Below are positions 7,204 to 16,743 of a stretch of DNA of 64,000 bases, in pieces. Position numbers and translations under genes: made by a program. Positions within the stretch are counted from its first letter, which is position 1; each line of letters starts with the position of its first letter. The notes below the pieces were generated by a model. The model ran no database searches and had not been told where the DNA came from. It saw nothing but the letters and a program-made list of their open reading frames with translations. Source of the DNA: JACNKV01 sp964388155 (lineage in GTDB: Bacteria; Fidelibacterota; Marinisomatia; Marinisomatales; JACNKV01); the NCBI GenBank assembly GCA_964388155.1, contig CAYLYH010000004.1, positions 1 to 64,000 on the forward strand, in the 5' to 3' direction.

Positions 7204-10200
7204 TTGGCACAGAAAATACAACTATCTTTTGGCTTTAAGCTTTTAGCTTTAAGCTTTATAACTTTACTCTTTGCTGACGATCGTCTGCATCTGAAACGCG
7301 CGGATAAGCTGGAGAATATCACACAAAACGGTCAATCCGTACAAATTTTAACCGGAGATGTTGTATTTGCAAAAAAAGGCATGACCATTTCTTCTCATCG
7401 AGCGGAGTATCACGAGTCATCAGATCAAGGATGGATGACCGGTGATGTCTCCGTGCACAATGACAAGATGACACTCACCTGTGATTCTTTACATTTTGAT
7501 TCAAAAATTGACCTTTTCAAAGCGTTTCAATCCACACATATTTGGGATGCGGATTATGACCTCATTGCGGATTCACTCTATTATTTTTCTGAGCTGGATA
7601 GCGGAGATGCACTTAGCAATACACGTCTTACGCAAGTTGACCAAGTAATTACAGCGGATAAAATTTCTTATGTAAAACCGGACGATAGCGATGCTGTTTC
7701 GTACTCCGCATCGGGGAATGTAACCATCAAAGAAGAAGAGAGAACTGCTACGTGCGGTTATGCCAGTTACGACCACGACAATGAAACAACACGGCTGAGT
7801 ATTCAACCGAAAGTTATTGAGAACAGCCGGACAATCTCAGGAAGCGAAATTATTCTTCAGTACCGTGATGAGGAACTCCAAAATATGGATATTCCTTCTA
7901 ACGCGCATGCCGTCTCAACAATATCCGGCTGGCGGGAATCGGCACATTCAGGCACGGACTCTGTGTCACAAAAACATCCTGTCAATTACGAAAACCGAAT
8001 GAGCGGAAAACACCTTTTCGGCATTTTTACCGATGGACGTTTAGACTCCATGCGACTGGAAGGAATGGCAACAACCCTTTATCATATCTTTGAAGATTCT
8101 CTCTATCAAGGCGTAAACAATGCCTCGGGAGACACAATCTCCCTACAATTTACTGACGACGATTTGAACCGGATCGTGGTCATCGGTGGTAGCCGTGGAA
8201 CCTACACACCTGACACCACCAGTGGGGATATGAATTCCCCCGTTTCGTACGAATCAAAAATCATTGATTATCGCGTCCCGGAGGAGATTACAGATTTGCA
8301 TCAAAATGCGAAACTTCATTACGAGGATATGGACCTCCTTGCCGGTTATGTGAATATTGATTGGACAACCAATCTACTGCACGCATTTCCAACAACACCC
8401 GGAGATTCAACGACTAAAGAGTTTCGTCCGTCTTTGCTGGAAACCGGGCGAGAGCCTATGGATGGCGATTCGATGACATATAATCTGATTACACGCCACG
8501 GTCGTGTAATCAAAGGAGCAACAAAAGCCGACGATGGATTTTATTACGGTGAAGAAATCCGCAATGAAGATAAGTCTTCTATCTATGTTCAAAACAGTAT
8601 TTATACAACCTGCGATTTGGAGATTCCACATTTCCATTTCGACAGCGATAAAATGAAAATGATTCAACACGATAAAGTCATTGCCAAACCTCTTGTGCTT
8701 TATATCGGAGGCATTCCAATTATGGGATTGCCGTTTGCCATCTTTCCGCATAAAGGCGGTGCGCGTCACTCCGGTTGGATTATGCCATCGTACGGAGAGT
8801 CTCGAACCCGCGGGCAGTTTATCGACGGGTTGGGGTATTACTGGGCGGCAAGTCCTTACTGGGATACAAGGTTTTTACTAAACTTTGCCGATAAACAAGG
8901 CATGACGTTTAAGGCCTTAAATCGTTATAAAAAACGATATAAATACAGTGGGAGTTTGCATTTAGAAACCCGGCAATTCTTAACTGGTGAGGAGAGAGAC
9001 ATCATTGGAATTAGAGATAGTAGAAAAACCGATTATGTGCTAAAGTGGAATCATAATCAGGTCATGCGGCGAAATCAATCTTTTCGTGTAAATGCCAGCT
9101 ATTACAGCAACGGGGAGTACAATCGCGAAACCGGTTTGGATTCCCAAAAACGTCTGAAACAACAGGCGGTGTCGAACGCAACCTATTCAAAAAATTGGCG
9201 TAAATCAAACAATTCCCTGAGTGTCAATTTATCAGTTAAACAAGATCTGATGGCAAATTCACGGATAGACTCCACTTCAGTGTTTTTTCAGCCACCCTCA
9301 TCGGTATCGGCACGCATTACACATATAACGTCTACATTCCCAAAATTATCTTTCCGCCACGGGACGAGTACCCTCTTCCCGACGAAACGTTCCGATATCC
9401 ACTGGTATAATACTCTCAAATGGAGTTATTCTTCGACGTTTACGAATCAAGTACAAACGTGGTACGAGGCAGAGGAGGTCAACCCAAACGATAGCACAAC
9501 TGTTTTTCGATGGCAATTGGATGAAAACGGAGATGGAATTTCTCAATCAGAGCGAAATAACTCTATGGATCACAGTTTTTCGTTGAATGCATCGCAGAAA
9601 ATCTTTAAGTATATTTCTTTAGTTCCCAGTTTATCCGTTCAGTCCAAATGGATTGAATCGTCCATCGCAGCAGCAGTGGATGATTCCGGGGATGTCTATT
9701 TATACGAGAAGCCCGGGTTTGCCGCAAAAACTACCGGCAGATTCAGCCTGAACTCCAAAACAAATATTTATGGATTAATTCCGGTAAATATCGCCGGACT
9801 TAAAGCGATACGCCATGTTATTTCTCCCTCCATCGGATACTCGTACACCCCTGATTTTTCCAAACCCCTATTTGGCGTTGATCTCGGATATTATCAGACG
9901 TTTCAGGATACAACATGGGATCGATTCAAAGGCACGGCTGCAGGGTCAACACCAAGTAGCGAGCGCCAATCCATGACGATGTCAATGAGTAATGTATTTA
10001 AAGCAAAAATAAGGACGAACTCAGGGGAAGAAAAAAAGGTAGATTTACTTAGCTGGAATATGTCTTCCTCATATAATTTCGCAGCGGATGAGTTTCGGCT
10101 GGCAAATCTGTCTTCAACTGTCCGAACAAAAATTGCCAAAATTCTTAGTCTTGACTTATCTATGTCTCACGATTTTTATGCATTTAAAGATGGTACACGC

Positions 10201-10746
10201 TCACCTGAGTTCAATCGTCTCGACAGCGGATTACTCTTCCCTCGGTTGACACGTATGAGTTTTTCCACGGGATTTAGTTTTTCGGGGAAAAATCTTATAG
10301 GGGCATCCGAAGAAACCGCTGCAGATACAGTCGGAACAACTGAAGAAGAACCAACTTATCAAACCAGAACTTCATTTTTAGATGAATTGAAGAAACCAGT
10401 TGAAGGCGGGAAATTATGGTCAACTCGTTTAAGTGTCCGATACTCGCTTCAAAACTCAAACCCGCTGAATCCGACAAAAACATTTTGGTTAAACACAAAC
10501 TCCTCCGTTCAGCTCACCGAAAACTGGAAGTTAAAATATAACACACGATTTGACTTGATTGAGCGTAATTTGGTCAACCATTCCGTCTCACTCTATCGTG
10601 ATCTCCACTGCTGGGAGCTCTCATTAAACTGGACACCAAACGGTTACGGACAAGGTGTATATTTGAAAATCAATGTCAAGTCTCCAACCTTAAGTGATTT
10701 GAAATTGGAGCAGCGCGGTGGAATCTTCCAAAGCCGCTCTTGGTAA
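7204..10746 (+). CDS. lptD: LPS-assembly protein LptD (OstA)
   Basis: A 1180-residue outer-membrane protein. A signal peptide is visible (about residues 10-24). Next comes a long N-terminal OstA/LptA-like beta-jellyroll region (LTGDVVFAKKGMTISSHRAEY, then TADKISYVKPDDS) to about residue 480. The LptD plug and barrel follow, including GARHSGWIMPSYGESRTRG and FLLNFADKQGM. It inserts lipopolysaccharide into the outer leaflet with LptE, showing a diderm cell. It is longer than the Escherichia coli protein (784 residues), as usual in FCB-group bacteria, because the periplasmic region is extended. The open reading frame starts with TTG at 7204; no ribosome-binding site is evident. The downstream gene is separated by an octamer spacer. 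Confidence 0.88.
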   Translation: MAQKIQLSFGFKLLALSFITLLFADDRLHLKRADKLENITQNGQSVQILTGDVVFAKKGMTISSHRAEYHESSDQGWMTGDVSVHNDKMTLTCDSLHFDSKIDLFKAFQSTHIWDADYDLIADSLYYFSELDSGDALSNTRLTQVDQVITADKISYVKPDDSDAVSYSASGNVTIKEEERTATCGYASYDHDNETTRLSIQPKVIENSRTISGSEIILQYRDEELQNMDIPSNAHAVSTISGWRESAHSGTDSVSQKHPVNYENRMSGKHLFGIFTDGRLDSMRLEGMATTLYHIFEDSLYQGVNNASGDTISLQFTDDDLNRIVVIGGSRGTYTPDTTSGDMNSPVSYESKIIDYRVPEEITDLHQNAKLHYEDMDLLAGYVNIDWTTNLLHAFPTTPGDSTTKEFRPSLLETGREPMDGDSMTYNLITRHGRVIKGATKADDGFYYGEEIRNEDKSSIYVQNSIYTTCDLEIPHFHFDSDKMKMIQHDKVIAKPLVLYIGGIPIMGLPFAIFPHKGGARHSGWIMPSYGESRTRGQFIDGLGYYWAASPYWDTRFLLNFADKQGMTFKALNRYKKRYKYSGSLHLETRQFLTGEERDIIGIRDSRKTDYVLKWNHNQVMRRNQSFRVNASYYSNGEYNRETGLDSQKRLKQQAVSNATYSKNWRKSNNSLSVNLSVKQDLMANSRIDSTSVFFQPPSSVSARITHITSTFPKLSFRHGTSTLFPTKRSDIHWYNTLKWSYSSTFTNQVQTWYEAEEVNPNDSTTVFRWQLDENGDGISQSERNNSMDHSFSLNASQKIFKYISLVPSLSVQSKWIESSIAAAVDDSGDVYLYEKPGFAAKTTGRFSLNSKTNIYGLIPVNIAGLKAIRHVISPSIGYSYTPDFSKPLFGVDLGYYQTFQDTTWDRFKGTAAGSTPSSERQSMTMSMSNVFKAKIRTNSGEEKKVDLLSWNMSSSYNFAADEFRLANLSSTVRTKIAKILSLDLSMSHDFYAFKDGTRSPEFNRLDSGLLFPRLTRMSFSTGFSFSGKNLIGASEETAADTVGTTEEEPTYQTRTSFLDELKKPVEGGKLWSTRLSVRYSLQNSNPLNPTKTFWLNTNSSVQLTENWKLKYNTRFDLIERNLVNHSVSLYRDLHCWELSLNWTPNGYGQGVYLKINVKSPTLSDLKLEQRGGIFQSRSW

Positions 10747-10840
10747 AATGGTTAGAGTGTTAGGGTGTTAAAGTGTTCGAGTACCCACCCGTCGGGTTTT
10801 TGGCGGGTTAAACCCACACCCTGAGTTAAGGCTTCAACCT
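10747..10840. repeat. Octamer-repeat spacer with GC-rich palindrome
   Basis: Immediately after the lptD stop: GGTTAGAG, TGTTAGGG, TGTTAAAG, TGTTCGAG. Then comes a palindromic core at 10783-10815 (ACCCACCCGTCGGG, T-run, GGCGGGTTAAACCC) and less clear C-rich material (ACCCACACCCTGAG). The remaining bases to 10989 hold only A+T-rich sequence and the ribosome-binding site of the next gene. Confidence 0.6.
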
Positions 10841-10989
10841 TTTTTAAAAATGGAGAAAAAGTGCAGTTTAATTTTAAATCACAAAGGCCCCGATAGCCGG
10901 TTTTTCCGTCTTACAAAATATTTTTATTTTTTGGTTCATTCTATCTTTTGAAAGTTAGAAATTCTATGAATGAAATTAAGGAGAAAATC

Positions 10990-11319
10990 ATGATCTGTCC
11001 GGAATGTCTGGTTGAATATGTGAAAGGTACAGAAGTCTGCGCTGATTGTAAGGTGTCACTTGTGGACGCTGAGCCATTGGAAATTCCTCTGCAAAAAATA
11101 ACGTGGGTCAAACTTGATCCGGTACCGGGACAAGTATATGCAGAAATGGTCGCAGAGGTTTTGAGTAAAAAGAACATCCCGAATTATATCAAAGCAGATT
11201 GGGCAGAATCAGCCTTCAGCATCTCTGCTGCAAATCTTGCCGGGAGTAAAGTTGTAATCTATGTCCCGGAAATCCATCAAGCTGAAGCGGAAGCTATTCT
11301 GAAAGAGCTTTTAGGATAA
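10990..11319 (+). CDS. Zinc-ribbon protein with DUF2007-like signal-transducing domain
   Basis: A 109-residue protein starting MICPECLVEY. Four cysteines in two pairs (CPEC and CADC, about 14 residues between them) make an N-terminal zinc ribbon. The rest (residues about 40-109: VYAEMVAEVLSKKNIPNYIK, then VVIYVPEIHQAEAEAILKEL) resembles the DUF2007 putative signal-transducing domain, a PII-like small alpha/beta fold. I choose the start at 10990 because AAGGAG at 10978-10983 is six bases ahead; two in-frame ATGs at 10948 and 10966 lack such a site. It ends three bases before hisS, so the two are probably cotranscribed. Function unknown. Confidence 0.75.
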   Translation: MICPECLVEYVKGTEVCADCKVSLVDAEPLEIPLQKITWVKLDPVPGQVYAEMVAEVLSKKNIPNYIKADWAESAFSISAANLAGSKVVIYVPEIHQAEAEAILKELLG

Positions 11320-11322
11320 ACC

Positions 11323-12576
11323 ATGAGTCCGTCCATCCGTTCAATAAAAGGAACCGCCGATATCCTTCCTGATGCATCCAAGCAATGGCAAGCATTGGAA
11401 GAAAAACTTCATTCATTTATGACGATACACGGCTATAAAGAAATCCGGACACCGGCATTTGAGCACACCAATCTTTTTGCCCGCGGTGTGGGTGAAGATA
11501 CAGACATCGTTTCGAAGGAAATGTACAGCTGGGTTGACCAGGGAGGGACGGCTCTCACACTAAAGCCTGAGCTTACTGCCCCAGTGGTTCGTGCGTTTAT
11601 TCAGCACAATTTGAACAAAATATCCCCCGTTACAAAACTGTATTACATGGATGCTCTCTTTCGTCGCGAACGTCCGCAAAAAGGACGGTTGCGTCAATTT
11701 CATCAGTTTGGTGTGGAGGCATTTGGGTCCCCTCATCCGGAACAGGATGCAGAAGTTATCGCTATTGCGTGGTCGTTTTTTCAATCACTCGGCATCCGTG
11801 AAATGGTACTGAATTTGAACAGTATCGGGTCATCCGAATGTCGTGAAAACTACCGCTCTGCCTTGCAGAATTTTCTACGTCCTCATTTAGGTGAACTTTC
11901 TGAAACGAGTCAGCAGCGATTCGATACGAATCCTCTTCGCATTTTAGATACAAAAGCCCCCCATGAAATTGAGATTCTAAAAAACGCTCCTTTGATTTCG
12001 GAATTTCTCACATCTGAAGATGCAAATCACTTTCGTGAAGTAAAAGCCAATCTTGAAACTTTACAAATTCCGTATACTTTAAACAACCGTATGGTGCGCG
12101 GATTGGATTATTACACACGCACGACATTTGAAATAACATCCGGAGCTCTTGGTGCACAAGATGCACTCTGTGGAGGCGGGCGATATGATAATCTTGTAGA
12201 AACGCTTGGTGGGAAACCTACACCCGCCATTGGATTTGCAGCCGGCGTTGAGCGATTATTACTCATCCTTGAATCCGAATTAATCAGGGAAAATGATTCT
12301 GTCCATGTGTACACGGTTTGTTTAGGAGACGCACCACGATCATACATTATGGAGATCACCCATAAACTTAGAAAGATGGGGATTTCCGTCGGTACGGATA
12401 TGCTTCGCCGCAGCATGAAAGCACAAATGAGAGAGGCAAACAAACTGAATGCGACACTAGCCATTATCGTTGGAGAAACAGAACTTGAAAACCAAACCGT
12501 TGTCGTCAAAGAATTGAAAAAAGGGACACAAATTGAAATCCCAATGGAAAAACTGGAGGAAGCAGTAAAGAGTTGA
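11323..12576 (+). CDS. hisS: Histidyl-tRNA synthetase
   Basis: A 417-residue class II aminoacyl-tRNA synthetase that charges tRNA-His in the cytoplasm. Visible signatures: KGTADILPD at the N-terminus, class II motif 2 region RRERPQKGRLRQFHQFG, the histidine-specific RGLDYYTRTTFEI near residue 258 and GGGRYDNLV. A C-terminal anticodon-binding domain runs from about residue 325 (VYTVCLGDAPRSYIMEI). Length is normal. The start is three bases after the zinc-ribbon gene, suggesting translational coupling. Confidence 0.97.
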   Translation: MSPSIRSIKGTADILPDASKQWQALEEKLHSFMTIHGYKEIRTPAFEHTNLFARGVGEDTDIVSKEMYSWVDQGGTALTLKPELTAPVVRAFIQHNLNKISPVTKLYYMDALFRRERPQKGRLRQFHQFGVEAFGSPHPEQDAEVIAIAWSFFQSLGIREMVLNLNSIGSSECRENYRSALQNFLRPHLGELSETSQQRFDTNPLRILDTKAPHEIEILKNAPLISEFLTSEDANHFREVKANLETLQIPYTLNNRMVRGLDYYTRTTFEITSGALGAQDALCGGGRYDNLVETLGGKPTPAIGFAAGVERLLLILESELIRENDSVHVYTVCLGDAPRSYIMEITHKLRKMGISVGTDMLRRSMKAQMREANKLNATLAIIVGETELENQTVVVKELKKGTQIEIPMEKLEEAVKS

Positions 12577-12765
12577 AAGTAGAAAGTTCATAAAGTGAAA
12601 AGTAAAACAACCAATTGGTGTATAAATATTAACCGCCGCCAGCGCCAAGACTACGATTATCAAAAGGTTAAGGCGAGACTCAGCACCTTAACCCACCTAA
12701 GGCGGGCAGTCACTCTAACACTTTAACACATTAACACTTAGACACTTAAACCCGCCCAACAAACC
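12577..12765. repeat. Octamer-repeat spacer between hisS and topA
   Basis: Begins with G-rich units directly after the hisS stop (GTTGAAA, GTAGAAAG, TTCATAAA, GTGAAAAG). The middle holds CCCACCTAAGGCGGG at about 12691-12706. It then gives one of the clearest C-rich octamer runs: CACTCTAA, CACTTTAA, CACATTAA, CACTTAGA, CACTTAAA, ending in CCCGCCC. The topA start follows 20-30 bases later with no Shine-Dalgarno sequence. Confidence 0.75.
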
Positions 12766-12786
12766 GGCATACAGGCACGCAAAAAC

Positions 12787-15282
12787 ATGAAATCACTATT
12801 AATTGTAGAATCACCGTCAAAAGCAAAGACGATATCAAAATACATTGGTGGGGACTATGAAGTCGTTGCCTGTGTCGGACATGTCAAAGACCTTCCTAAA
12901 AAGGATTTGGGCATTGATATAGAGAACGATTTTAACATGACCCTCCAGGTTCTCCCGGATCGTAAATCATTCATCAGGGAGTTAAAATCAAAAGCCAAAA
13001 AGGCGAATGAGGTCATCATAGCGACTGACCCTGATCGAGAAGGAGAAGCCATTGCAGATCATTTGGCAAGTGAAATTCCGAAGACAAAATTGAAGAGAGT
13101 TCAGTTCACTGAGATTACAAAACAAGGGGTCCTTGACGGAATGAATCATCCTTATTCCATTGATGACAACATGGTTTCTGCACAAAAAACACGAAGAATC
13201 ATTGACCGGCTTGTGGGGTATAAAATTTCACCGCTACTTTGGAATACACTCCAAAAAAATATGAAGTTTGTAAAAATTGCATTATCCGCGGGAAGAGTTC
13301 AATCCGCGGCAGTAAAAATTATTGTGGACAGAGATCGGGAACGAGCGATTTTTAAACATGCCAAATACTTTGATTTAGCTGCTTCATTAGCCACACAAAC
13401 CCATGAGACGTTTCAATCACGGCTATTTACACTTGACGGTGAAAAATTGGCACGTGGCAGTGACTTCGACAAAACCACCGGTGAGTTAAAAACATCCAAT
13501 CGTGTTTTACTCAACAAAAAAGATGCAGATGCTCTAGCAGAAAAACTCCTGAAAGGAGATTGGGCGGTCAGCAACATCGAAGAAAAGCCCCAAATATCCC
13601 GTCCACGCCCGCCGTTCACAACGAGTACTTTACAGCAGGAAGCCGGAAGAAAACTTCGGTACCCTGCAAAAAAGACCATGCGGATGGCACAGCAGCTTTA
13701 CGAAGCCGGCTACATCACGTACATGAGAACGGACTCCACGCACTTATCCGCCGAGGCACTTAACGCCGCCCGCACGGATATACAGAATTTATACGGTGAT
13801 AAATACCTCCCGAAAAAACCGAATTTTTATGCGACAAAAGTAAAAAATGCACAAGAGGCACACGAAGCCATCCGCCCGGCAGGGACGCGATTCACTCCAA
13901 TGGAAACCGTAAGTGCATCGCTTGGCAAAGATGCCGCTCGTCTCTACGATTTAATTTGGAAACGCACGATGGCGTCTCAGATGCTGCCGGCAAAATTGAT
14001 GCAAACCATCGTCTTTGTTACAAACCAAAATTCTGTGTTTAGATCTCGTGGAAAGGTCATTCTTTTCCCCGGATATATGCGGGCTTATGTTGAAGGAACG
14101 GATGATCCAAGTGCTAAGTTGGCATCGGCTGAAGTGATGCTCCCTGCGTTAAAACAGCAAGATGAATTGTCCTGCAAATCGTTAGATGTTGCCGAACATC
14201 AAACAAAACCACCCGCTCGTTTTACCGAAGCATCCCTCGTGAAAGAACTCGAAGCGCAAGGGATTGGGCGACCGTCAACCTATGCGTCCATTATCGATAC
14301 AATTCAATACAGAGATTATGTAAAAGTGACGAAGGGAAAACTAGTTCCAACCTATATTGCCGTTGCGGTAACTCAATTACTCGAAAATCATTTTGCAACG
14401 TTGGTTGATGCCAAATTTACCGCGAAGATGGAAGACAATCTCGACGACATTTCTCGTGGAGAATTAAAAGCCCTTCCCTTTATGAATTCCTTTTATTTTG
14501 GATCAAAAAAACAATCCGGGCTTGACAAAATGCTCAATGAAGAAATCGACATCAGTAAAGCGTGTACGATCCCGACCTATGATACATCTGTTGACGGACG
14601 TGTAGGGCGATTTGGGCCTTACTTGCGGAAAGATGATAAAACGGCGGCAATTCCAATGAGTGTCGCACCGGGGGATTTAACACCTGAGAAAATTCAAGAG
14701 CTGTTAAATAAACCCGATCAAAAAGACGCATCTCTGGGGACAGACCAAGCAACAGGTGAACCCATCTATTTAAAAGAAGGTCCATACGGATACTATGTTC
14801 AACTTGGCGAAGGGAAAAAACGAAAATCGTTAACCAAAGGAACATCACCTGAAGATGTAACATTAGAGATGGCGGTTTCACTCCTGTCACTGCCAAAAAC
14901 ATTAGGAAAACATCCTGAATCAGGGGAGGATGTAATGGCCGATCTTGGGCGGTATGGCCCCTATGTCAAATGCGGAAAGACGAATGCAAAACTTCTTCCG
15001 CCCTTGACACCCATCACCGTTACGTTGGATGACGCGCTTGGCGCTCTTGCGAAACGACGTCAAGGCTCTGTTGAACTTAAATCCGTTGGAGAACACCCGA
15101 AAACCGGAGAAGCTATCGTGATAAAAGAAGGACGATACGGTCCTTATGCCACGGACGGAAAAGTAAATGCTTCCATCCCAAAGGGATCTGATCCTCAAAC
15201 CATCACATTAGAAGAAGTGGTTGAGCTCATCGATAAACGACGAGCAAACCCTCCTAAAAAACGACGCAGAAAAAAGAAGTAA
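12787..15282 (+). CDS. topA: DNA topoisomerase I (type IA)
   Basis: An 831-residue enzyme that relaxes negative supercoils. The TOPRIM domain is at the N-terminus (LLIVESPSKAKTISKYIG; TDPDREGEAIADHL near residue 79). The catalytic tyrosine is in YITYMRTDSTHLS near residue 315. Instead of C4 zinc fingers the C-terminus carries four copies of the glycine/tyrosine-rich topoisomerase C-terminal repeat (GRFGPYL, GPYGYYVQLG, GRYGPYVKCG, GRYGPYATDG) between about residues 600 and 815, then a lysine/arginine-rich tail. This arrangement is known for several phyla. There is no ribosome-binding site; the upstream sequence is an octamer spacer. glyQS follows after 37 bases. Confidence 0.97.
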   Translation: MKSLLIVESPSKAKTISKYIGGDYEVVACVGHVKDLPKKDLGIDIENDFNMTLQVLPDRKSFIRELKSKAKKANEVIIATDPDREGEAIADHLASEIPKTKLKRVQFTEITKQGVLDGMNHPYSIDDNMVSAQKTRRIIDRLVGYKISPLLWNTLQKNMKFVKIALSAGRVQSAAVKIIVDRDRERAIFKHAKYFDLAASLATQTHETFQSRLFTLDGEKLARGSDFDKTTGELKTSNRVLLNKKDADALAEKLLKGDWAVSNIEEKPQISRPRPPFTTSTLQQEAGRKLRYPAKKTMRMAQQLYEAGYITYMRTDSTHLSAEALNAARTDIQNLYGDKYLPKKPNFYATKVKNAQEAHEAIRPAGTRFTPMETVSASLGKDAARLYDLIWKRTMASQMLPAKLMQTIVFVTNQNSVFRSRGKVILFPGYMRAYVEGTDDPSAKLASAEVMLPALKQQDELSCKSLDVAEHQTKPPARFTEASLVKELEAQGIGRPSTYASIIDTIQYRDYVKVTKGKLVPTYIAVAVTQLLENHFATLVDAKFTAKMEDNLDDISRGELKALPFMNSFYFGSKKQSGLDKMLNEEIDISKACTIPTYDTSVDGRVGRFGPYLRKDDKTAAIPMSVAPGDLTPEKIQELLNKPDQKDASLGTDQATGEPIYLKEGPYGYYVQLGEGKKRKSLTKGTSPEDVTLEMAVSLLSLPKTLGKHPESGEDVMADLGRYGPYVKCGKTNAKLLPPLTPITVTLDDALGALAKRRQGSVELKSVGEHPKTGEAIVIKEGRYGPYATDGKVNASIPKGSDPQTITLEEVVELIDKRRANPPKKRRRKKK

Positions 15283-15319
15283 TACTTTCTCCACTGCACA
15301 TAAACCCTAAAACAACATC

Positions 15320-16627
15320 ATGAATTTAAAATCAATTGAAAACATTGTGTCGCTCAGTAAGCGACGCGGCTTTATCTTTCAGAGTTCAGAAATTTACGGA
15401 GGATTAGGCTCCACCTGGGATTACGGTCCGTTGGGTGTCGAGATGAAGCGGAAAATAAAAAATCATTGGTGGCACGAGATGGTAACATCCCGTGATAATA
15501 TTGTCGGCATGGATGCAGCAATCCTCATGCACCCGAATGTCTGGGAGGCAAGCGGACATGTATCTAACTTCCACGACCCCATGGTTGATTGCAAAAACTG
15601 TAAAGCCAGATATCGCGCAGATCATGTGAATCTTGATAAACCCTGTACACGATGCGGAATCAAAGATTGGACAGAACCGCGTCAGTTCAATCTCATGTTC
15701 AAAACTTCCATCGGACCGGTGGTTGACTCAGGGGAAATTGCGTACTTACGACCTGAAACCGCTCAAGGTATTTTCGTCAACTGGGCAAATGTTCAAACCA
15801 CGTCCAGACAAAAACTCCCGTTCGGAATTGCTCAATTAGGAAAAGCCTTCCGCAATGAAATTACGACCGGAAATTTCCTCTTTCGCACACGAGAATTTGA
15901 ACAAATGGAAATGGAATTTTTCGTCCACCCGGACGACACCGGAAAATGGCTGAAGTATTGGAGTGATGAACGATTGAATTGGTTCAAAAGTCTTGGGGTT
16001 TCGTCTGATAAACTTCGTCTCCGCCCTCACGGCGATGATGAATTAGCGCATTATTCTTCCGCATGCTACGATATAGAATATGAATTCCCGTTTGGGTGGT
16101 CTGAGTTAGAAGGCATCGCCGACCGTGGCACATTTGACCTTGACCAACATAATGAGCACAGTGGCAAAAAGCAGCAATATTTTGACCCACAAACGAATAG
16201 TCGATACGTCCCGGCTGTGGTAGAAGCTTCTGCCGGTGTCGACCGTGCTTTTCTCACATGTTTAGTGGATGCGTACACAGAAGAAGAAGTCCGCGGAGAA
16301 AAACGTACTGTGCTTAAATTATCTCCAAAAATTGCACCTATCACCTGTGCTGTATTCCCATTAGTCAAAAAAAACGGGCAACCGGAGAAAGCTCAGGAAA
16401 TTGTAAAAGACATTCGTAAAGAATTCAGTGCCTTCTTTGATTTAGGTGGCTCTATCGGTAAACGGTATCGCAGACAAGATGAAGCAGGGACGCCCTTTGG
16501 GGTTACGGTCGATCATGAAACAATGGAGGACGGTACGGTGACCCTGCGCGATCGTGATACGATGGAACAAATTCGCATCCCGGCGGAATCTGTAGTAAAC
16601 GTTTTACGTGAGAAAATTGGGTCGTAA
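15320..16627 (+). CDS. glyQS: Glycyl-tRNA synthetase (dimeric, single-chain type)
   Basis: A 435-residue class II synthetase of the alpha2 type found in many bacteria, archaea and eukaryotes, not the alpha2beta2 type. Features include SKRRGFIFQSSEIYGG and GPLGVEMKRKIKNHWW. A CxxC...CxxC metal-site region lies near residues 92-112 (CKNCKARY, CTRCGIKDW). Also visible are RPETAQGIFVNW, the motif 2 segment REFEQMEMEFF, and a C-terminal anticodon domain with GTPFGVTVD. It charges tRNA-Gly in the cytoplasm. Length is normal for the bacterial short form. It lies 37 bases after topA and may share its transcript. Confidence 0.96.
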   Translation: MNLKSIENIVSLSKRRGFIFQSSEIYGGLGSTWDYGPLGVEMKRKIKNHWWHEMVTSRDNIVGMDAAILMHPNVWEASGHVSNFHDPMVDCKNCKARYRADHVNLDKPCTRCGIKDWTEPRQFNLMFKTSIGPVVDSGEIAYLRPETAQGIFVNWANVQTTSRQKLPFGIAQLGKAFRNEITTGNFLFRTREFEQMEMEFFVHPDDTGKWLKYWSDERLNWFKSLGVSSDKLRLRPHGDDELAHYSSACYDIEYEFPFGWSELEGIADRGTFDLDQHNEHSGKKQQYFDPQTNSRYVPAVVEASAGVDRAFLTCLVDAYTEEEVRGEKRTVLKLSPKIAPITCAVFPLVKKNGQPEKAQEIVKDIRKEFSAFFDLGGSIGKRYRRQDEAGTPFGVTVDHETMEDGTVTLRDRDTMEQIRIPAESVVNVLREKIGS

Positions 16628-16743
16628 TGCTTGTGTTAAAAAATTAGGTGTTTGTAAATTTTTTTTTAATTATTTTAACTTTCTGACTTTCAGCTATCTG
16701 ATTTTCTGATTAGACATTCTAACAATTTTTCAAAGGAATAATC